Shown here in pieces: positions 33,944-43,700 of a stretch of 64,000 nt of DNA. The stretch is from Macrostomum hystrix (Eukaryota > Platyhelminthes > Macrostomidae). The translations under genes and the position numbers were made by a program. The stretch is taken from positions 884,501 to 948,500 of the forward strand of contig CATNEN010000010.1 in NCBI GenBank assembly GCA_950097015.1, given 5' to 3'. Below the pieces are notes generated by a model, which made no database searches, was not told the origin of the DNA, and was given only the letters and a program-made list of their open reading frames with translations. Numbering within the stretch: the stretch's first letter is position 1; each line of letters begins with the position of its first letter.

Positions 33944-36888
33944 CTATGGTCCGAACCGGTCTCCAACAAGGCAGACGCCACCGCCTCTGCCACGCTCGTC
34001 CGCCGGCTCCCTTCGCCAGCCCAATAGCTCCTTTGAGGCGATGGCTGACTGTTGAACCTCTTCGTCAGTGGCGGCCGCGGCGTGGGGTGCGGCGACCAAC
34101 ACGGCGTCAGCCCACTCAGACGGCAGGCGCAAAGCCAGAGGGCGCAGGAAAACAGCACCGGGGGGCCCGGCGCTGATCACGCGTCGTTGTCCGCCGTCGA
34201 GGCTCAGAACAGCCAGCCGGAGCTGCCGCAGCCGCCCAGTCGGCAGGGCGCCCGCCGGCACCTCCAGGGCAACGCCGGAGCGGGGACAGCGCAGCATGCC
34301 ACCGGACGAGTCGAAGAGGCCGCTGCACCGATCCACTACGACAACCTTCGCCGAATTGGACGGAGCCGCTTGAGGCACCGGACGGGCTGGTACATTGTCG
34401 TAGGGATCTTCAGCATCATCGCCGCCACCAGCCCCATTGCCGTTAACGCGCGCAGCTCTGGACTGGCCGACAAGCAGTTCCACTTGACGGCGGAGGAATT
34501 CGTCTCGGCCGCCACCGCCGCCGCTGCTGCTTGACGGCGTATCGGCAGCCGTCACCGTCGGCCGGAGGTGCGCAGGCGGGCTGGTGTCCAGTACGAAGTC
34601 GTCGTCATCCTCTTCGTTATTGAATTGGCCGATGATGTTCATTCGGCCACTGGCTGACTGCGGTAGCGGCTGATGGCGGCTGCTGCCGGGCATCGGCAGG
34701 GTGGAGAAAGTTTGCAGCTCCTCATCAGGACTCGGCTCTGCTTTTCAGTGGCAAGTGGCAAGTTTCAAACTCACTGATAAGCGGAAAAAGCGAGCCTCCC
34801 GATATGTATAGAAAAAAAGCTGAACTCACGAGCTAGGTTGGGCTCAGAGAGCACTCGGGGCGGCCGGTCACCCTGCGCCTCGCCCAGCCAGAGCAGCTGG
34901 CCTTGCTCCAGGTCGATGAGCCGCTCAAGGCCGCGCAGCACGTGACCGAGGTCCGGCTGCTCCACGGTGCACACGTTGGTGAAGAGGTGGGCGCAGAGGC
35001 GCTCCAGTTGGAGGCACTCCTGATGCAGCCGCTTTGAGCCGGGAGTTCTGCGGATCTTCTTGATGACCTGGCGGCTGCCCGCCCGGAACAGCAGCACAAT
35101 GGGAGCCAGCTGGGCGTAGCAGAGCCGGTCAACAGCCACCGGATTCAGGTCCAGCACTGGGTGCCGGCCGCGGGCCATCACCGACTTAATGGCTGACAGT
35201 TTCACCTGGGTATGGTCGCGTGTTCGAATTAATAATTTTACGAAAGCTTACGCGCAGTTTCTATTGAAATTACCAAAAGCAGTGTTCCCTGCATACTCCC
35301 GCCTACGGCTCCTCACCGACTGCGCTGCCTGCGGCGGTAGCTCGAACCTGTCCGGCAGGCTGTCCAGGAGATGCTGCCGAATTAAGTCGGCAAACGGGCC
35401 GAACACCACCACGGGCCGCGGGAAGGCCGCCCGCCGCAGGGCCACCCGCTCGTAGGGCGGAAACGCCGTGGCTAGATCACGCCCGGCAGCGGCGGCCGCC
35501 ATCGCCAGCTGCTCCGCCCGGTGTTGATTCGGAATGAGGCTGACTGTAGCCTCCGCTGGCGGCGGGTGGACACGGACGGCCTCCCAGGCGCCGACGACGC
35601 CACCGGAAAGAGTGTCCTGCACCAGGAAGACGTCGCCGCGACGAATCACAGTCTCGCCAGGCGCCGGCTTGGCGAGGTTGAAGTGTGCCCGCACGTGGAA
35701 CCGATCGCCAGGCTGCCGACCTGCGGCGAAGGCCCGATAGCCGGCGGGGTCAGGCAGCACAGACAGACGGAGCGGCCTCGGCGGCATGGACTGCGGCAGC
35801 AGGGCCAGCAGGGCCACCTCCTTGGTGGCGCGGACTAGGCTGCGACCGTCGACAGCCACCAGTCTGTCGCCTGGGCGGATGCCGGCGCGGTCTGCCGGGC
35901 CGCCCGGCGTCACCTGACGCACGAAGATGCCGGCAGCGTTGCCGCCGTCCAGCCGGACGCCGATGGAGCCGTTGGGATCTGGCGACACCTGGCGAATTTG
36001 CTCCGACCCCGACGGAGCGTGTGGGGCGGCGGTCGACAGCGCCTCCGCAGATTTGAACCGCCCTGACGCCATCGCCGGCTGTGGTGGCGGCTCGAGCCGA
36101 TGTTCCACAGTGGTCGATGGCAGCTGCACCGGCTCGGCCCGGTGGTGCCCAGTAGTCGCAAAGCCGTTTTGCAGCCGCTGCTCGTTAGGCTGCGGGTTCG
36201 GTCGAAATCGTAGGCTGAGCGACTGAGCTGAGTCCAGCAGCCGAGTAAGTCGGGCCGGCGACGCCAGCTGACTGAGCTGGAGGCCATTGACTTGGTCGAG
36301 CGACTTCGACACGACCAGCTGGCTGTTGAGCAGCTCGGGCGAGCGGACAACAAAGGTCACGTGAACTTGCAATGCGCCGTCGTCGCCGTCATCTTCCAGG
36401 TCGGCAGCCGACCTGTCGTAATCCTCGTCTAGCTCTTCTACATCGTCGCCGTCGTCGGAGTCGTCTACATCGCTAACTCCAGCGGTGCCGTTGATGAATC
36501 GAGAAGAGGACATTGTGGCGGTTGTCAGAGGTCGCTCAATCAGCAGTCGGACGGTGGGGGTTCGCTGCATCTCCGCTACGGCTGCGTCGTGGGTGGCGCG
36601 ACGGAGCGAAACGCCGTTGCAGGCCAGCAGCCGGTCGCCGATGCGCAGCCGACCCTCCGCTGGGCCACCTTCAATAACGTCGCTGATGAACAATCCACCG
36701 GCTTCATCGGGATCGACGCCCGCTCCGACTGCGCCGCTAACCGGCAGACTGTCGACTCCACCCGAGACGGCGATGCCAAGGCCGAAGTCCGGCGCCCGAT
36801 GGAGCGTCACCGACAGCTGCTGCGGCAGCGGCTTCTGCTGGCGTCGGCTGCCGTTCGTGGCGCCTCCGTTGCTGCCGCCGAAGCTCAT
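33944..36888 (-). CDS. ZO-type tight-junction MAGUK scaffold
   Basis: Junction scaffold related to ZO-1/ZO-2 and insect Polychaetoid, acting at the cytoplasmic face of cell-cell contacts. Exons 35317-36888, 34830-35205 and 33944-34737 keep phase, giving 913 residues. Order: PDZ1 (about 25-118, VTLHRAPDFGLGIAVSGG); acidic linker; a shrunken PDZ2-like segment; PDZ3 (GSIGVRLDGGNAAGIFV); SH3 (GDRFHVRAHF, RRGDVFLV, LIPNQHRAEQLA); guanylate-kinase-like domain across the exon join (YERVALRRAAFPRPVVVFGP, LDLNPVAVDRLCYAQLAPIV); and near the C-terminus a ZU5 domain (SGVALEVPAGALP). The GUK lacks a normal P-loop, as in other ZO proteins. It is far shorter than the roughly 1700 residues of vertebrate ZO-1, the loss lying between GUK and ZU5. 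The frame is open upstream of the chosen ATG to an acceptor near 36999. Confidence 0.9.
35206..35316 (-). other. Short ZO intron with SINE-like B box
   Basis: A 111-bp intron (TCG/GTGAGG to CATACCCAG/GTG) splitting the guanylate-kinase domain. On the plus strand it contains GGTCGCGTGTTCGAATTA, close to the B-box fragment at 33.34 kb. Confidence 0.6.
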
Positions 36889-37039
36889 GAGAGTGCGCAG
36901 CGAAGCGCAGTCTGGAATGCGGAACCAGTGATGAACTGACTCGATACCTACTGTGTGCCCACAAGCGCTCGGAGGTCCCAACAAAGATGGCTCGGAGGCT
37001 GTTAAGACATTTCTATGAAGAAACTCCCGGTTATAACGG

Positions 37040-37412
37040 GCCGGCTTTGTGAAGTGCTGTAAGGGTTTGTGAAGTGCTGCAAGGGTTTGTGAAGTGTTGT
37101 AAGGGTTTGTGAAGTGTTGTAAGGGTTTGTGAAGTGCTGCAAGGGTTTGTGAAGTGCTGTAAGGGTTTGTGAAGTGTTGTAAGAGTCTGTGAAGTGCTGT
37201 AAGGGGTATGTGAAGTGCTGTAAGGGTTTGTAAAGTGCTGTAAGGGTTTGTGAAGTGTTGTAAGAGTCTGTGAAGTGCTGTAAGGGGTATGTGAAGTGCT
37301 GTAAGGGTTTGTGAAGTGTTGTAAGAGTCTGTGAAGTGCTGTAAGGGGTATGTGAAGTGCTGTAAGGGTTTGTGAAGTGCTGTAAGGGTTTGTGAAGTGC
37401 TGTAAGGGTTTG
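37040..37412. repeat. 20-bp minisatellite, about 18 copies
   Basis: Units of AAGGGTTTGTGAAGTGCTGT with 21-bp variants (AAGGGGTATGTG) and AAGAGTCTGTG variants. The variants recur in the same order three times, between 37180 and 37350. It lies just upstream of the ZO-like gene. Confidence 0.94.
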
Positions 37413-37771
37413 TAATGTTTTTCTCTGTTAAATAAAGCTAAATACATAATATTAAATTACCCAATTTTTTCTGAGAACACAAACTAAAATTTGCGAAAAG
37501 GAGGTAAAAAAAGAAATAACACGAAAAGCTAAAAACCATAAAACTGAAATCGATTTCAGCAAATAAAATTGTGATTGAATCAATCAAGTCACTTGTAAAG
37601 AAAGTTTAGGAAAATGACCCGCGCAGCGGTTAAGGTGGAAATAATATGAAACAATAATTCTCACAGCCTAAAGTGTTTAGCACTATCACAAAATTCCGAA
37701 GGGGAATTTTTAGTCATTAAAAATGGTAACGCAGAAAAAACTCGCGTCCTCCAGGATGTTCCGGCCAAGAG

Positions 37772-40700
37772 TCACTCTGCCTCCACAAGCCGCAGGGCCT
37801 CGGACATTGTTAGCGACCTTGGCCTGTGCCGCTCAATGAACTGCAAGAAAAACAGCACGTGGATGGGGGTTGCAGCTTAGAATCGAAGCAATCAGGCCCT
37901 AGCAACCAGATAATAGAAGTCGAAACATTCAGCTTTGGTAACGAGCGTAGCCGTAAAATACTCTAATTGAGAGCGCGCCTTATCTTTCCGTACCCACATC
38001 ACATTTATGATTAGGAGTGGCAGCAGGTGAAAAAAACTAATTGCGGATTTAAAACTTTAAAAAAATCTTATCGCATAAAACAATGCCTATAAATAGAAGA
38101 CGGAGCAGCGGCGGGACAGTCAAGTCAACTCGGAGAAGACTCGAACTCTGGAGCTTCAGCCAAACATGTCGGACAAGCGAATCGTTCTACTTTACCTGTT
38201 CGCCTGCGCGATCGCCCTGTCAACTGCGGCGCCCAATCCGGTCGCTCCGCCAAAACTTTCAGCCGGCGATGTGAAAAAAGTAGCTGCGGCAATCGCGGCC
38301 GTTGCTCCGAAGACAGCTCCGGCCGCTGCTCTAAAGGCAGCTCCGGCCGCTGCTCCGGCCGCTGCTCCGAAGGCAGCTCCGGCGGCTGCTCCGGTGGCGG
38401 CTGTTCAGCCGGTGTCGAAGCAGCTGGCCTCCGTTAACCAATGCAGTCAAGGCGGCCAGTGGGTGCGCTACAATCAGAACTGCTACCTGTACCACGAGCA
38501 GGACGAGTACTGGTACGTGGCCGAGCAAGAGTGCAAGAAGTACGGCGGTCACCTGGTCAGCATCGCGGACGAAAATGAGAACTCATTCGTGGCCAAGCTG
38601 ACCTACTGCGAGAGCGCCTTCACTGGCCGGTACGCGATCGACGTTGACAAGCTATCGAGCCCGACTAACTATCGATGGACTGACGGCACCGCCTCTGGCT
38701 ATTACTCGCATGACTTCACCAGCATCAGCAGCATTCACGAGCCGCTGATCTCCGTGGTGAATCTTAAATGGCGCAACAATGTCTACCACAGTCGGGACAG
38801 GTACATCTGCAAGGCCAAGTACGTGAGCGGCGGCGGTCAGAATGGTACCTGCGATCCAGGCTGGACTCTGGTTGGCAAGAACTGCTACCTGATGCCGCAG
38901 CCCAGTGTTATGTTCATCGAGGCCAACTTCTACTGCAGCGGCCGGGCGGCGCACCTGGTAACCATCTACAGCGAGCAGGAGCTCAGAGCTTTGAGCTTGC
39001 TCGACCTGGAAAGCAAAGGCTGCCCGGCGCAGGTGTGGGTGGGCCTGATCAAGCTCAACCCGTGCCGCGAGGACTTCGCCACCGGCAAAAAGATCTGCTA
39101 CAAGTGGGCGGACAGGGAGGAGGAGTACCACGACGGCAAGTTCCCAGCCTGGCACCCGGGCAGCCCGGACGAGGGCGAGAGGACCAACTGCGTCCTGCTG
39201 CAGGACCGCGCCATGCGCACAGTTGACTGCTACGAGAGGCACCGCTTCATCTGCAAGAAGCCGGCCAGGTTCTGAAAGCTGAGACTGGACTAAATCCCCC
39301 CTAGTGTCTAATTACCTGATCAATCCAGACTATTTGCCACAATTTTGATTATGCTCAAACTAAATTAATGTTCTTTTCGTTCATCAAATATAGCAGAAAA
39401 TAGCCTAGACCCCCTGTAATCGGCATACTTAGTTGTAGTATTGAAATAGTTAAGGCTTTTGACTTGTTTAATGCTAAGGCAGGCTCCGCTGATTTGCTTA
39501 TACATTTACTCATTTTCTCATTTCAGTACCTTCAACCCATTTACTAATAGCCGTGGTCACATGGCGTTTTTTGCTCGAAGCAAAACAAAGTGAAGCTAGC
39601 TCGTTAAAATCTGAATAAAACTGTCAAAGCTCAATAAAGCACCACCTTTTCTCACTCTTTATCTGACCTGACAACTGGCCTGCGAGTGAAGGAGAGTATA
39701 CTCGTACAAACTCACAAACATTATCGTTGCCTTTCATTCGACCTCCACACACTTGCGGATGTCAAGCCTAAATTGATAAGGAGACAGTTAAACACACAAC
39801 ACAGCACCGACCGGAGCAGCTATCTGTTTACTTAAAATGCTCGTAGGAGCAATAGATTAGATAAAACTGTTCAACTGGGGGGGGGGCGCCTCAATGGCCG
39901 CAGAGCCAATTTGGGCCAATTTGAGCCGACATTGCTCACCTCTCGGGTGTCCTCAACTGTGGTGTACCGGTGCTGGCCGGGCTCCCGGCGCAGCGAGTCC
40001 ACAGCGCCCTGGTAGAGCCGCCGCTGCGAGGCCAGGAAGGCCGCAGTCAGGGCCAGCTGATCCCGCACTAGCGAGTTCAGCGCCGCGCTGGCCGGCGTGT
40101 AGGCGGTGACAGCTTCCAGGGCGTCGGCAGACACTGTCAGGCTGGCGATGGGGGTCGGGTCCACCGAGCCGAGGCCGAGGCCGCGGCCAGCTGTGGCCTG
40201 CCCGAATCCGACCGGGTCCCACTGGTAACGAAGGCCGCCGGCAGCATCGGCCAGCTGCGTCTGGACCTCCACGCTGCGCTGACGGCGCGAGCTGCGGAGG
40301 CGGCGGTGTGACGGAGGGGGGGAATAACGAAACTAATAGGCTCGCAGAGGGGCTGTGGATGATGATGCATCGCTAGGCGACTCTGCTCATTTCGCTGACC
40401 ACTGAGCACGCGCACACACACTCACACAGTGGATATGCGAGGAAGGTACGCACTGGCACAGCAGTGTACATAGCCTTGATCTTCTCTTCGTTAGGCACAG
40501 CAGTAAACAAGCTTAAGAGCAAAGCTATAAAATTCTCTACATGCCTACTATAAGTAGTTGAAGGAAGAGCGAAGTAATTGAAGAATATTATTAATTAATA
40601 ATTAATTAATATAAGAAATGTCTATACTATATCTATATTTAAAGAGCAATGTGCGGGCCCAACCAATAAATTAAATAAAGGTGAAATATGACAGCTTTGG

Positions 40701-43700
40701 GTTGCTGTGTTGCAGTATTTGTATAGCTTGAAAAAGAGACCAGTCATAAAGAAATATTTCATTTAGAAAAAAAAATCGAAAGCCGTCAGTCTGACTAAGG
40801 ACCCAGAACTGTCTATGGCCCAAAGCTGGATTACTCATGAGCCCAGCTACAATCTATGGTAAAATTCGCTTCTGACCTGTAGCGAGGACTCGGACTCCGA
40901 CTATGATAGCGACGGCTGCGTCGGCGCCTGCCGCGGTCGCGGCTGCTGCTGCTCCTGCTACTAGCAGTTGTTGACGTGGCACTCGAAGCGGTGGTCGCGC
41001 TGCGGCTGACACTACGGTCACTACTGGCGGTGCGGCTGGGACTGCGGCTGCCACTGCTGCTACGGCTGCGAGCGCGGCTGGTTCGAATCTCTTCGCGCAC
41101 CGTCGAATTGGACGATGTTGACGAAGTATTGGAATCCCAGCTGCTGCGCCGCTGCGACTCGCTGTCGCCCCGCCTGGGCGACTCCGCGTTGTTGTCATCG
41201 AAGTCCTGCGTGTAGCTCGGCGCCGCCTCCGCCTCGAAGTCGGAATCGTAACGATCCGAGGCTTCGGCGGTCGAAATCTCTTCGGCAACGCTGCGGTCAA
41301 AGTCGACGTCCTCTTCCACCTCGTCAGCTTCGTCGGCCTCCGCTGCGGCGATCTTTTTTTCTTCCTCGACATCCCTGATGTCGTCTTCTTCCTCGACGGC
41401 GGCGGCGGAGAGCTCGTCAAAATCTAGAATGATGTTCTGCCGGCCGCCTGCTTCATCGCCGCTGGCCGCGTCGCCGTCGCCGTCCGAGGAGGATCCGACA
41501 CGGCCGACGCCGCCGTCATCATCGGCAATTGTTGTTCCGCCGACAACTGTGTCGCTACGTCGCGTCGGCGGTTCGTCGGTATCGATGGAATCAAACTGGC
41601 GACTGGTCTCAAGCAGGCCGGGCGCGTCTGCGCCCTGCTCAGAAAGAATAAAAATAAATCAAATGCTAACAAACTACTCATAGTAGGAGCAGAGCGCGAG
41701 CACACATTTCGATGTATCCAAGGCCAAGTGGCTTTAATATATTGGCGAAGAGACAGGAAAACTTAGGGCAGAACGAGTTCGAGTCTGAAAGAATATACAT
41801 AGACAAGATTTTATGCTCGCGAGACTAATTATTCTGGGCTGGAACGGCCCCGCCCAATGGGCCCGTGGCCGGATGTGAATCTGAGCGGGGTTGGCGAGGG
41901 GGGGAAAGTTGCCGAGCCCGAGGCGAAAGCTGAGGTGACTGATGGGGCAGGCATCGGGAGAGAGGGTCCGCTGTGAGGTAATGCGATACCTGGACCTGCG
42001 CGAACTCTTAGTTAGGACTGGGTGTGAGAACAACTGCAGAAGATAGACTGGGCGAACAGTATTCAAATGGGCTGATAAATGCTCTGCCTCCATGAGCCCA
42101 ATAAGTTGCTCTATACGTGCCAAGGCTTCACGCCAATTTAGGGAACACGTCACCCTAAACTATGAGGCACTTCCCTAACCCATCAGACACTTCCCTAACC
42201 CATCAGACACTTCCCTAACCCATCATACACTTCCCTAACCCATCAGACACTTCCCTAACCCATCATACACTTCCCTAACCCATCAGACACTTCCCTAACC
42301 CATCATACACTTCCCTAACCCATCAGACACTTCCCTAACCCATCAGACACTTCCCTAACCCATCAGACACTTCCATAACCCATCAGACACTTCCCTAACC
42401 CATCAGACACTTCCCTAACCCGTTAGACACTTCCCTAACCCATCAGACACTTCCATAACCCATCAGACACTTCCCTAACCCGTTAGACACTTCCCTAACC
42501 CGTTAGACACTTCCCTAACCCATCAGACACTTCCCTAACCCATCAGACACTTCCCTAACCCGTTAGACACTTCCCTAACCCGTTAGACACTTCCCTAACC
42601 CATCAGACACTTCCCTAACCCATCAGACACTTCCATAACCCGTTAGACACTTCCCTAACCCGTTAGACACTTCCCTAACCCATCAGACACTTCCCTAACC
42701 CATCAGACACTTCCCTAACCCATCAGACACTTCCCTAACCCGTTAGACACTTCCATAACCCGTTAGACACTTCCCTAACCCGTTAGACACTTCCCTAACC
42801 CATCAGACACTTCCCTAACCCGTTAGACACTTCCCTAACCCATCAGACACTTCCCTAACCCATCAGACACTTCCCTAACCCATCAGACACTTCCATAACC
42901 CGTTAGACACTTCCATAACCCGTTAGACACTTCCATAACCCGTTAGACACTTCCCTAACCCGTTAGACACTTCCATAACCCGTTAGACACTTCCCTAACC
43001 CGTTAGACACTTCCCTAACCCGTTAGACACTTCCCTAACCCGTTAGACACTTCCCTAACCCATCAGACACTTCCATAACCCATCAGACACTTCCCTAACC
43101 CATCATACACTTCCCTAACCCATCAGACACTTCCCTAACCCATCATACACTTCCCTAACCCATCAGACACTTCCCTAACCCATCAGACACTTCCCTAACC
43201 CATCAGACACTTCCATAACCCATCAGACACTTCCCTAACCCATCAGACACTTCCCTAACCCGTTAGACACTTCCCTAACCCATCAGACACTTCCATAACC
43301 CATCAGACACTTCCCTAACCCGTTAGACACTTCCCTAACCCGTTAGACACTTCCCTAACCCATCAGACACTTCCCTAACCCATCAGACACTTCCCTAACC
43401 CGTTAGACACTTCCCTAACCCGTTAGACACTTCCCTAACCCATCAGACACTTCCCTAACCCATCAGACACTTCCCTAACCCATCAGACACTTCCCTAACC
43501 CGTTAGACACTTCCCTAACCCGTTAGACACTTCCCTAACCCATCAGACACTTCCCTAACCCATCAGACACTTCCACAACCCGTTAGACACTTCCCTAACC
43601 CGTTAGACACTTCCCTAACCCATCAGACACTTCCCTAACCCATCAGACACTTCCCTAACCCATCAGACACTTCCCTAACCCGTTAGACACTTCCATAACC

